Shown here: piece after piece, positions 42,476-49,772 of the stretch
How positions within the stretch are numbered: the stretch's first letter is position 1
Layout of the letters: the number at the start of each line of letters is the position of its first letter
NCBI RefSeq assembly: GCF_003105155.1
Contig: NZ_QETK01000025.1
Location: forward strand, 17,673 to 81,672
Length of the DNA: 64,000 nt
Source: Pseudomonas sp. SDI
GTDB lineage: Bacteria > Pseudomonadota > Gammaproteobacteria > Pseudomonadales > Pseudomonadaceae
Reading direction: 5' to 3'
Translations under genes and position numbers: made by a program
The notes under the pieces: model-generated
What the model was told of the DNA's origin: nothing
The model's database searches: none
What the model saw: the letters and a program-made list of their open reading frames with translations, nothing else

Positions 42476-42917
42476 GGGGAACTCCACAAGCTGAATCACG
42501 GAATGCGGGCACCTAGCCGGTGGCGGGGCCCGTCGGTTATCTGTGGCCGACATTAAAGCGCCAGCCATCGCGGCTCAATGATCGAAAGTGACAAGTTAAT
42601 GATTCTAACGGACAGCAGGCCGCCGCTTTTCCAACAAGCATCTGCCGACACTACGGAGCAACCATGCGCACACGCTCCACGCGGTCCCTTGCCGCTCTCT
42701 CGGCGGCGCGGTAGAACAGCGCGCGTTCGATACCGTGCTCAAGGCCGGCGAGGTGTTCCCGACCACGCCGGTGGTGCCCTATCGCGACTCGCGCCTGCTG
42801 CCGGAATCGTTTCGCGCGGTGACCCTGCGGGCGCCTTTTTTATTCACGGGGAAACCCGGTACACTCGGTCCCTGATTTACGTACTGCGACACGACCGGTT
42901 GGTGAACGCCTCAAGCC
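42476..42917. other. Gene-poor intergenic region with a coding-like remnant
   Basis: This 442-bp gap contains the promoter region of fadH (leftward) and of the nitrilase-like gene (rightward). Between about 42700 and 42840 one plus-strand frame shows almost exclusively G/C third positions, described separately. Just before the nitrilase-like ATG there is no strong ribosome site, only GAACGCCTCAAGCC. Confidence 0.5.
42609..42875 (+). pseudogene. Possible gene remnant without a start
   Basis: The plus-strand frame from 42609 to a TGA at 42873 is open for 88 codons but has no ATG. From about 42705 it reads GGAVEQRAFDTVLKAGEVFP and TTPVVPYRDSRLLPESFRAV, with near-total G/C at third positions, which is how real genes look here. 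Upstream of that the translation is poor. It may be the C-terminal remnant of a deleted gene or an unusual exon-like leader; I do not recognise the protein. Confidence 0.35.
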
Positions 42918-44039
42918 ATGCGAAAACTCCTGTTAGGCGCCCTGGCGCTTGTTCTCATCGCCATCCTCTGTGGCTACGGGCTGTGGACCGAACAGCGCCC
43001 GACCGGGCACTACCTCTCCGATCTGCGGGTGCAACTGGCGCTGAACGACGGCGTGCCGACCGACAACGGCAACCTGCTCGGTATCGAGCCGCTGCTCTAC
43101 CCCGGCGACTACCAGAACCTCAAGCGCCTGCGCCGCAAGCTTTCCGCCTACCTGGAGCAGGCCCGCGCCCAGGGCCTGGTCAGCGAAAAAACCATCGTCG
43201 TGCTGCCCGAGCACATCGGCACCTGGCTGTGGGCGCGTGGCGAAAAGAACGAGCTGTATCAGGTCACCCGGCTCGACGAAGCCTGGCAATGGCTGGAACT
43301 GAGCAACCCGATTCGCTATGGCCTGGCCATGCTCGAGGCCGAAGGTGACGACCGCCGCGCCGACGCACACCTGCGCATGAAAGCCGCGCAGATGGCCAGC
43401 GACTATCAGCAACTGTTCGGCGGGCTGGCCCGCGAGTTCGGCGTCACCCTGGTCGCCGGCTCCATCGTGCTGCCCGAGCCGTACCTCGACAAAGGCCAGC
43501 TACGCCCCGGCAGCGGTGCGCTGTACAACAGCAGCGTGGTGTTCGCCGGCGACGGTTCGATTCTCGGCGCACCACAACGCCAGCAGTACCCGGACAGCGA
43601 CATGCGCCGTTTCATCCGCCGCGGCAACGCCTACCCGCTGCAAGCGCTGGACACTCCGGCCGGACGCCTTGGCGTGCTGGTGGGCAGCGACAGCTGGTAC
43701 CCGGACAACTACCAGGCGCTGGCCGCGCAGTCGGTCAACATCATCGCCAACCCGGCGTTCGTCCGCGGCAAGGGCAGTTGGCACGGGCCATGGCGCGGCA
43801 ATCGCCACCAACCGCTGGCCGCCGAACTGCCGCTCAAGCCAGGCGCTGTCAGCGAGGCCGAGGCCTGGCAGCAACTGACCCGCAGCGGCGACGCCAGCGG
43901 CACGGCGGCGATGAGCGTGTTCCTGCGCGGACAGTTCTGGGAAGTCACCGGCGAAGGCCTGGGCTTTGCCCGTCGCACGGGTTTCTACCAGAGCGCCAGC
44001 GCCAGCCAGGGTGCGCGCTTACTGAACGTCTGGCTGTGA
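42918..44039 (+). CDS. Membrane-anchored nitrilase-superfamily-like protein, probably inactive
   Basis: A 373-residue protein with an N-terminal membrane anchor or signal (residues 4-22, LLLGALALVLIAILCGYGL) and a carbon-nitrogen hydrolase fold. The catalytic glutamate is present (VVLPEH, Glu98) and the fold marks GALYNSSVVFAGDGSILG and SVNIIANPAF are clear. The usual catalytic lysine region after the GxIxG strand reads APQRQQYPDSD with no lysine, and the catalytic cysteine position in GVLVGSDSWYPDN is Gly256 or Ser257. It therefore looks like a pseudo-enzyme facing the periplasm. A regulator gene follows after 4 bp, probably in one operon. Confidence 0.85.
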   Translation: MRKLLLGALALVLIAILCGYGLWTEQRPTGHYLSDLRVQLALNDGVPTDNGNLLGIEPLLYPGDYQNLKRLRRKLSAYLEQARAQGLVSEKTIVVLPEHIGTWLWARGEKNELYQVTRLDEAWQWLELSNPIRYGLAMLEAEGDDRRADAHLRMKAAQMASDYQQLFGGLAREFGVTLVAGSIVLPEPYLDKGQLRPGSGALYNSSVVFAGDGSILGAPQRQQYPDSDMRRFIRRGNAYPLQALDTPAGRLGVLVGSDSWYPDNYQALAAQSVNIIANPAFVRGKGSWHGPWRGNRHQPLAAELPLKPGAVSEAEAWQQLTRSGDASGTAAMSVFLRGQFWEVTGEGLGFARRTGFYQSASASQGARLLNVWL

Positions 44040-44043
44040 GGCC

Positions 44044-45081
44044 ATGAGCCGCCCGCGTGTACGCCTCGGCGACCTCTCGGTCGGCTTTATCCAGAGCCTG
44101 GAAGAAACCCTGTGCGCGCTGGGCCACGAGCCGAGTGCGCTGCTCGAACGCTACGGGCTGAGCCCTCAGCGCCTGGCCGAGGCCGGCGCCCGCCTGTCGA
44201 TCCCGCGCTACATGCACCTGGGCCACGCGGCCATCGAACTGAGTGGCGAGCCCGCCCTGGGCCTGTACATGGGCCGCCGCAGCCGCTTGAGCCAGGCCGG
44301 GCTGGCCGGGGTCACCGCCGCCCAGGCGCCGACCCTTGGCGACGCGGCGCGCACCCTGCTGCGCTTCGAGCCGCTGTACGCGGCCAACTACCGCGGCCAG
44401 TCGAGCTTCGAGGAGGACCCGCACGGCGCCTGGCTACGCTTCTACTCGATCAGCCCGTACAACGCCTATAACCGCTTCGTGGTCGACTCGGTGCTGGCCG
44501 GTTGGCTGGCGCAGTTGTCCGGACTGTTCGGCACGCCGCTGCTGGCCGAGCGGGTCGAGATCGAGTTCGAGGCGCCGGCCTATGCAGCGCAGTACCAGCA
44601 CCTGAGCGCGAATGTGCAGTTCGGTGCCGAAACCAATCAGTTACGGTTGAGTCGGGCCAACCTTGAACTGCGCAACCCGGCACACTGCCCAAGCACCTGG
44701 CAGCACCTGTTGCTATTGTGCGAGCGCGAATGGCTTGAGCGCACGCGCATCCGTAGCCTGGCCGAGCGCATCGCACATCTGCTCGGGCCGCTGCTCAATG
44801 GCGGGCACGAGCCCGATCTGGAAGAAGTGGCCAGGCGCCTGCAACTGCCCACCTGGACATTGCGGCGCAAACTGGCAGAAGAAGGTACGCAGTTCCGCGC
44901 CATTCTCAACGATACGCGGCGCGACCTGGCCATGACCTATATCCGCGACACGGAGCTGGCCTTTGGCGAGATCGCCTATCTGCTGGGTTTTGCCTCGGCA
45001 GAAGCCTTCCAGCGGGCATTCAAACGCTGGAGCGGGGTTACCCCGGGGGAGTTTCGCCGCAGTCAGCGGCGCTCGGCCTAG
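44044..45081 (+). CDS. AraC-family regulator, OruR/ArgR-like with N-terminal arabinose-binding-type domain
   Basis: A 345-residue transcription factor. Residues about 20-205 form the Arabinose_bd domain of the OruR group, and the C-terminal double helix-turn-helix (about 240-340) has LEEVARRLQLPTWTLRRKL and the AraC signature FGEIAYLLGFASAEAFQRAF then WSGVTPGEFR. It follows the nitrilase-like gene after four bases, so both are presumably co-transcribed, and it may regulate that unit. Effector unknown. Confidence 0.9.
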   Translation: MSRPRVRLGDLSVGFIQSLEETLCALGHEPSALLERYGLSPQRLAEAGARLSIPRYMHLGHAAIELSGEPALGLYMGRRSRLSQAGLAGVTAAQAPTLGDAARTLLRFEPLYAANYRGQSSFEEDPHGAWLRFYSISPYNAYNRFVVDSVLAGWLAQLSGLFGTPLLAERVEIEFEAPAYAAQYQHLSANVQFGAETNQLRLSRANLELRNPAHCPSTWQHLLLLCEREWLERTRIRSLAERIAHLLGPLLNGGHEPDLEEVARRLQLPTWTLRRKLAEEGTQFRAILNDTRRDLAMTYIRDTELAFGEIAYLLGFASAEAFQRAFKRWSGVTPGEFRRSQRRSA

Positions 45082-45185
45082 AGCTCGGTGGCGTCGTCGG
45101 CGGGCTCCGGGAGGTCAAGCGCGTAAGCCTGGTATTCGAGGAGTTCTTCCTGGTATTCGTCCATCGCCTGCTCCATCTTGCTCAT
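45078..45185 (-). CDS. Candidate 35-residue small protein
   Basis: A 36-codon reading frame reads MSKMEQAMDEYQEELLEYQA then YALDLPEPADDATEL and stop. It is strongly acidic with regular spacing of E, Y and L as in an amphipathic helix, and is too short for routine gene finding. Its last bases overlap the AraC-family stop by four on the opposite strand. The ribosome site upstream of 45185 is weak. Coding is suggested by composition and tight tail-to-tail packing, but not proven. Confidence 0.5.
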   Translation of the reverse strand: MSKMEQAMDEYQEELLEYQAYALDLPEPADDATEL

Positions 45186-45295
45186 TCATGTCATTCGGTT
45201 CGGGTTCAGCCTAAGGCGGCTGGGTGACGAAAATATGACAGTGGCGGGTAATGAGATAAACGTAGCAGGCGTTACAAAAATTATCCGCTCTCCCC

Positions 45296-46174
45296 TTACA
45301 GCGGCGCCGGCACGGGCGCGACAGGGGTCTCCGGAGCGGCCGCAGCCGGCGCCGGCTCACTGACCGGCACACTTTGCTCGACGCTGATCGGCGCCGCGCT
45401 GGCCGGTGGCGCGATAGGCTGCGAGCCCTTGCTGTCGTCGACGATCGGCGCGGCCGGGGCTTCGACGACCGGTACGGCCTGCGGCGCCGGCGTTTCGACA
45501 GTCGGAGCAGCAACCACTGGGGTTTGCGCAGCGGCCGGGGCCATGGCACTTGGCAGCGGCGCTGGGGTTTGCTCCGGTACGCCCAGTTCGGCGGCCGGCT
45601 TCTCTGCGGGTTTTTCCGCTTCGGCAGCTTTTTTGTTCTTTTTCGGCTCTTTCGGCAGGAAGCTTTCGACCAGAGCGAAATAGCGTTCGTAGAACTTGGC
45701 CGAGGTCACGGTTTCACTGGCGACCTTGACCATCGAGTCGTCGGTGGAGCCGATAGGCATCGATACCGAGCCGAGCACACCGACCCCGAGACTGGCCGAG
45801 GTGTTGGATTTTTTCAGCGCGTAGCGGTCCTGCAGGGCGTTGGCGAACATGGTCGAACGGCCGTCGGCACCGCTGTCGGCAGCGCAGACCACGTTGAAGC
45901 TGATTTGCAGGTGCGAATCACCGGTTTGCTGGAAGCTCTTGTTGCCATTGACCTGGCCACGCTCGCTGGTGGTGATGATGTAGCCCTGGCTGAGCAAGGC
46001 GCGCCGAGCGGCCTCGCAGGTGCCGGCTTCGCTCACGGGAAAGCTGCGCGAGAAGGTACCCGAGTCGTCGAAATTCTCGTGTTCGTAGATCGCGGCTTTT
46101 TTCGAGGAACAGCCGGAAACGCCCGCCAGCACTAGGGCCAGCCCGAGCGCACCGAAGACGGTAGACTTTGACAT
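45296..46174 (-). CDS. DUF2242 family lipoprotein
   Basis: A 292-residue lipoprotein. The signal peptide ends with the lipobox VSGC (Cys22). The DUF2242 domain follows (about 25-175) with DDSGTFSRSFPVSEAGTCEA, TTSERGQVNGNKSFQ and SVSMPIGSTDDSMVKVASET, then a long A/P/V-rich low-complexity tail (about 185-292) that could cross peptidoglycan. The ATG at 46174 has AGGA seven bases upstream and gives a proper signal peptide; earlier in-frame codons are ignored. Function unknown. Confidence 0.9.
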   Translation of the reverse strand: MSKSTVFGALGLALVLAGVSGCSSKKAAIYEHENFDDSGTFSRSFPVSEAGTCEAARRALLSQGYIITTSERGQVNGNKSFQQTGDSHLQISFNVVCAADSGADGRSTMFANALQDRYALKKSNTSASLGVGVLGSVSMPIGSTDDSMVKVASETVTSAKFYERYFALVESFLPKEPKKNKKAAEAEKPAEKPAAELGVPEQTPAPLPSAMAPAAAQTPVVAAPTVETPAPQAVPVVEAPAAPIVDDSKGSQPIAPPASAAPISVEQSVPVSEPAPAAAAPETPVAPVPAPL

Positions 46175-46287
46175 TACAAATCCTGGGTAAAACGATCGGC
46201 GCCTATTGTGCATCACATTGGCGGCAGATCGAAACCGCAGGTCTGTTGGATTGGATAAATTTCATAGGCAGACCGCTTACCCCTGTC

Positions 46288-47037
46288 TCAACCAAACAGC
46301 CCGCCCTCATCGCTGTCGATCACAATCGACGACAGGCTCACATGCCGTGGCCGACTCAGGGCAAACAAGACGGTTTCAACCACATCGCGGTTGGTCCCGC
46401 GCTCGCCCTTCTGCCGCATTGCCGCAGCCTCCCAGGCCGGCTCCAGTGGGGAAATGTCGTCCAAGTACGGCGGGTGCACGCACAACGAGCGTACAGGCGT
46501 TCCTGCGAGCTGTTGGCTCAAACCTTCGGCCAGGGCCCGCTGCGCCTGTTTCGCCGCGTAGAACGGCACAGAGACGCCCTGCAGCGCCGCATTCGGCAAA
46601 CCGCTGATCGAACCGATGGTGAGAATGTCCGGCCGCGGTGAGCGGCGCAGTACCGGCAGCAGGCCCTGGGTGAACAGGAAGGTGCCGGTTACCGCGGCAT
46701 TGATTACGCCGCTGACGGCCTCGGCGCTGTAGCCCTGTTCGGCGGCTTCCAGCCACATGGCGCCGTTATTGATCAGGATGTCGATCTGCGGGTGTTTGGC
46801 ATTGATGGCTTCGACGGCATGGGCGACGCTGGCCATGTCGGCGAGGTTCAGGGTGACGCAAAACGGCTGCCGGCCACTACGCGCTTCGATGCTGGCGGCA
46901 ACCTGGCCCAGGGCCTGCGGGTTACGTCCGCACAACACCAGGTGACAGCCGGCATCCGCCAGGCAGATGGCCAGGGCAGCGCCCAATCCACGGCCCGCAC
47001 CGGTGACTACCGCAGTTGCTCCCTTCAACGCTTGCAT
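46288..47037 (-). CDS. Short-chain dehydrogenase/reductase
   Basis: A 249-residue classical SDR. The coenzyme loop is TGAGRGLG (12-19), the NNG motif is at about 90-92 (ILINNGA), and the catalytic set is Ser145-Tyr160-Lys163 (GSISGLPN ... VPFYAAKQAQ). The ATG at 47037 has AAGGA six bases away, which decides against the ATG two codons earlier at 47043, where the ribosome site would touch the start. Substrate unknown. It lies downstream of the tRNA cluster terminator and faces the same way. Confidence 0.9.
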   Translation of the reverse strand: MQALKGATAVVTGAGRGLGAALAICLADAGCHLVLCGRNPQALGQVAASIEARSGRQPFCVTLNLADMASVAHAVEAINAKHPQIDILINNGAMWLEAAEQGYSAEAVSGVINAAVTGTFLFTQGLLPVLRRSPRPDILTIGSISGLPNAALQGVSVPFYAAKQAQRALAEGLSQQLAGTPVRSLCVHPPYLDDISPLEPAWEAAAMRQKGERGTNRDVVETVLFALSRPRHVSLSSIVIDSDEGGLFG

Positions 47038-47145
47038 ATCCATTCCTTGGTTAGGTTGGCAAGCGTAGGAGCATACCTGAAAAGCTTCGCCAGTACGGCG
47101 AGCCCACAGCGGGTGCAGCAGCCTGTGGAAACCCGAAAGCCAGAA

Positions 47146-47172
47146 ACAAAAAAAGCGACCCTGAGGTCGCTT
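47146..47172 (-). terminator. Intrinsic terminator of the tRNA cluster
   Basis: GCGACC (47155-47160) and GGTCGC (47165-47170) pair around the loop CTGA, flanked by AAA/TTT. On the minus strand the stem is followed by a run of seven T residues (47148-47154). It lies about 40 bp after the last tRNA. Confidence 0.85.
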
Positions 47173-47212
47173 TCTTTGTGCTTCGAGGAGTTCAAGGGCC
47201 TCGAGGCGGATA

Positions 47213-47289
47213 TGGCGCAGCGGACGGGACTCGAACCCGCGACCCCCGGCGTGACAGGCCGGTATTCTAACCGACTGAACTACCGCTGC
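47213..47289 (-). tRNA. tRNA-Asp (GTC)
   Basis: A 77-nt cloverleaf with CCA encoded at the 3' end. The anticodon loop reads CTGTCAC (anticodon GTC), with T-loop GGTTCGAGTCC and D-loop AGTTCAGTCGGTTAGAA. The acceptor stem starts GCAGCGG and pairs with CCGCTGC. It is a near-copy of the next tRNA, differing in the acceptor stem by compensating changes. Confidence 0.97.
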
Positions 47290-47388
47290 GTATCGCACAG
47301 GCTTTCGCCTGTTTGAAACTGGGATCTGGCCTGAAGGCTTCGGTGCCTTCGGACCTCAAACCGGTGGTTAAACCGATCTGGAGAAAAG

Positions 47389-47465
47389 TGGCGCGGCGGA
47401 CGGGACTCGAACCCGCGACCCCCGGCGTGACAGGCCGGTATTCTAACCGACTGAACTACCGCCGC
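47389..47465 (-). tRNA. tRNA-Asp (GTC), second copy
   Basis: A 77-nt tRNA-Asp with the same anticodon arm, D-arm and T-arm as the copy at 47213-47289. Its acceptor stem is GCGGCGG paired with CCGCCGC, so one base pair of the stem differs from its neighbour (A-T to G-C). CCA is encoded. Confidence 0.97.
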
Positions 47466-47541
47466 GCATTGTAGACTTGCGTCTGGTTCCTCTCTCGCTA
47501 CACCTTCTTACGAAATGTGTAACTAGGAACATCTCAGGAAG

Positions 47542-47617
47542 TGGTGGGTGATGACGGGATCGAACCGCCGACCCTCTGCTTGTAAGGCAGATGCTCTCCC
47601 GGCTGAGCTAATCACCC
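47542..47617 (-). tRNA. tRNA-Val (TAC)
   Basis: A 76-nt tRNA with acceptor stem GGGTGAT/ATCACCC, anticodon loop CTTACAA (anticodon TAC) and encoded CCA. It is the first gene of the leftward tRNA-Val/Asp/Asp unit, just downstream of the promoter at 47640-47668. Confidence 0.97.
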
Positions 47618-47639
47618 GTGTGCTTCGCTGAGGTGGCGA

Positions 47640-47668
47640 AATTTACGCAGGTATCGAACCTAAGTCAA
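47640..47668 (-). promoter_or_regulatory. Sigma-70 promoter of the tRNA cluster
   Basis: On the minus strand a -35 TTGACT (47663-47668) and a -10 TAAATT (47640-47645) are separated by exactly 17 bp. The stretch after the -10 is followed by a C/G-rich discriminator (TTCGCC), common at stringently controlled stable RNA promoters. The first tRNA begins about 20 bp downstream. Confidence 0.75.
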
Positions 47669-47677
47669 TACCCCTGT

Positions 47678-47776
47678 TGAAGTTTTTTTAAAAAAGTTCA
47701 AAAACAGCTGCACACTTTAAGCGGCAAGCAGCAAGAAAAAGCAAAACCACCAGGCACCGCTCGAAACTTGCCGCTT
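47678..47776. repeat. Inverted repeats between SDR gene and tRNA promoter
   Basis: AAGCGGCAAG (47719-47728) and CTTGCCGCTT (47767-47776) form a 10-bp inverted repeat around 38 bases; the right copy includes the last bases of the dehydrogenase gene. Next to it TGAAGTTTTTTTAAAAAAGTTCA is an A/T-rich palindrome. Together they may end the metZ-SDR transcript, or serve as an upstream A/T element for the tRNA promoter. Confidence 0.5.
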
Positions 47777-48549
47777 CAGGCGTAAATCATCTTCTTGGTC
47801 ATGCCACCGTCGACCACGAACTCCTGACCGGTCACAAAACCGGCCTGTTTCGACAGCAACCACGCCACCATCGCCGCCACGTCCTCGACAGTGCCGACCC
47901 GACCGGCCGGATGCTGGGCATGGTCAGCCTCGCTCAACGGTTCGGCACGGCGCACCGAAGGATCACGCGCATCGATCCAGCCAGGGCTTACCGCATTGAC
48001 GCGGATCTCCGGGCCCAGGCTCATCGCCAGCGCATGGGTCAGGGCCAACAGCCCGCCCTTGCTTGCCGCATAGGCCTCGGTATCCGGTTCGGATTGCGCC
48101 GCACGGGTCGACACCAGGTTGACGATGGCACCGCAGTGCGCGCGCAGGTACGGCGCACAATGCTTGGCCAACAGCATGGGCCCACCGAGGTTGACCGCCA
48201 ACACGCGGTTCCAGTGGTTCAGGCTGAGGCTTTCGAGGGTAGTGTTGTGCGGATCGGCAATCGCCGCATTGCACACCAGGGCGTCAAGCCGACCAAACTG
48301 GCCAAGCACCTGCGCGACCCCGGTAATCACCTGGGCTTCGTCGGCGACATCCATGCCAACGAACCAGGCGTGATCACCGAGCAGCCTGGCGACTTTTGCG
48401 CCACGGCTGCGGTCGAGGTCAGTGAGGACCACCTGCCAGCCCTCGGTGATCAGCCAGGCAGCAATGCCCAGGCCAATCCCGCGGGCCGCACCGGTGACCA
48501 ACGCGACACGGCCGTTATGGTCGGTCTCGGCCACCGACCAGTCGATCAC
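47776..48549 (-). CDS. Short-chain dehydrogenase/reductase downstream of metZ
   Basis: A 257-residue classical SDR with TGAARGIG (19-26), NAA at 94-96 and the catalytic Ser147, Tyr160 and Lys164 (NLVSTRAAQ ... AYAASKGG). The ATG overlaps the metZ stop by four bases, so it is the last gene of the cvpA-purF-metZ-SDR run. Its substrate is unknown, and nothing in the sequence ties it to methionine synthesis other than location. Confidence 0.92.
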   Translation of the reverse strand: MIDWSVAETDHNGRVALVTGAARGIGLGIAAWLITEGWQVVLTDLDRSRGAKVARLLGDHAWFVGMDVADEAQVITGVAQVLGQFGRLDALVCNAAIADPHNTTLESLSLNHWNRVLAVNLGGPMLLAKHCAPYLRAHCGAIVNLVSTRAAQSEPDTEAYAASKGGLLALTHALAMSLGPEIRVNAVSPGWIDARDPSVRRAEPLSEADHAQHPAGRVGTVEDVAAMVAWLLSKQAGFVTGQEFVVDGGMTKKMIYA

Positions 48550-49757
48550 AACGCCGCCAGGCCACGGGCCAGGTCGGCCTGCAGGTCGGCAACGTCTTCC
48601 AGGCCCACGGCAACCCGGATCAGGCTGTCGCGGATCCCGGCGGCCTCACGCTCCTGCGGCGACAGGCGGCCGTGAGAGGTGGTGCCCGGGTGGGTGATGG
48701 TGGTCTTGCTGTCGCCCAGGTTGGCGGTGATCGAGATCAGCCGGGTGGCATCGATGAAGCGCCAGGCCCCCTCTTTGCCGCCCTTGACCTCGAAGCTCAC
48801 CACCGCACCAAAGCCACGCATCTGGCGCTTGGCCAGCTCGTGTTGCGGATGGCTGTCGAGGCCAGCGTAATACACCTTCTCGATGCCGTCCTGCTGCTCC
48901 AGCCATTCGGCCAGGGCCTGAGCGTTGGCGCAGTGCGCACGCATGCGCAGGTTCAGCGTTTCCAGCCCCTTGAGGAAGATCCAGGCGTTGAACGGGCTCA
49001 GCGACGGCCCGGCGGTCCGCAGGAAGCCGACCACCTCTTTCATCTGCTCGCTACGCCCCGCCACCACGCCGCCCATGCAACGGCCCTGGCCGTCGATGAA
49101 CTTGGTTGCCGAATGCACGACGATGTCCGCACCGAGCTTCAGCGGCTGCTGCAAGGCTGGGGTGCTGAAGCAGTTGTCGACCACCAGCATGGCGCCCTTG
49201 GCGTGGGCGATTTCCGCCAGCGCGGCGATATCGACCAGTTCGGCCAGCGGGTTGGACGGCGACTCGACGAACAGCAGCCTGGTGTTGGCCTTGATCGCCT
49301 GGTCCCACGCGCTCAGGTTGGCCAGCGGCACGTAGTCCACCTGCACACCAAAGCGCTTGAAATACTTCTCGAACAGGCTGATGGTCGAACCGAACACGCT
49401 CTGCGACACCAGTACATGGTCGCCGGCGCTGCACAGGGCCATCACCGTGGAGAGGATCGCGGCCATGCCGGTGGAGGTGGCAACCGCTTGCTCGGCGCTT
49501 TCCAGGGCGGCAATGCGCTCCTCGAAAGCCCGCACGGTCGGGTTGGTGTAGCGCGAATAGACGTTGCCTGGGACATCGCCAGCGAACCGTGCAGCAGCAT
49601 CGGCCGCCGTACGGAACACGTAGCTGGAGGTGAAGAACAGCGGATCGCTGTGCTCACCTTCCGGCGTGCGATGCTGGCCGGCGCGTACCGCCAGCGTGTC
49701 GAAAGCGACCCCTTCGAGGTCGCTGTCCAGGCGCCCGGCATCCCATTCCTGTGTCAT
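48546..49757 (-). CDS. metZ: O-succinylhomoserine sulfhydrylase
   Basis: A 403-residue PLP enzyme of the Cys/Met family that makes homocysteine directly from O-succinylhomoserine and sulfide, the Pseudomonas route to methionine. Typical features are FTSSYVFRTAADAAARFAGD, YSRYTNPTVRAFEERIAALE, the PLP lysine in VVHSATKFIDGQGR and the end block TRLISITANLGDSKTTITHP. The ATG at 49757 follows GGGGAG. Position directly after purF is the conserved pseudomonad arrangement. Confidence 0.96.
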   Translation of the reverse strand: MTQEWDAGRLDSDLEGVAFDTLAVRAGQHRTPEGEHSDPLFFTSSYVFRTAADAAARFAGDVPGNVYSRYTNPTVRAFEERIAALESAEQAVATSTGMAAILSTVMALCSAGDHVLVSQSVFGSTISLFEKYFKRFGVQVDYVPLANLSAWDQAIKANTRLLFVESPSNPLAELVDIAALAEIAHAKGAMLVVDNCFSTPALQQPLKLGADIVVHSATKFIDGQGRCMGGVVAGRSEQMKEVVGFLRTAGPSLSPFNAWIFLKGLETLNLRMRAHCANAQALAEWLEQQDGIEKVYYAGLDSHPQHELAKRQMRGFGAVVSFEVKGGKEGAWRFIDATRLISITANLGDSKTTITHPGTTSHGRLSPQEREAAGIRDSLIRVAVGLEDVADLQADLARGLAAL

Positions 49758-49772
49758 GCCGCTGCTCCCCTG

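Noticed and set aside
42578..43348. 256-codon frame beginning ATGATCGAAAGTGACAAG
   Set aside because: It runs in a different frame through the nitrilase-like gene and shows arginine/alanine/proline-rich shadow composition.
45429..45683. Glycine/alanine/threonine-rich 84-codon frame opposite the DUF2242 lipoprotein tail
   Set aside because: It mirrors the low-complexity A/P/V tail; no start signal or homology.
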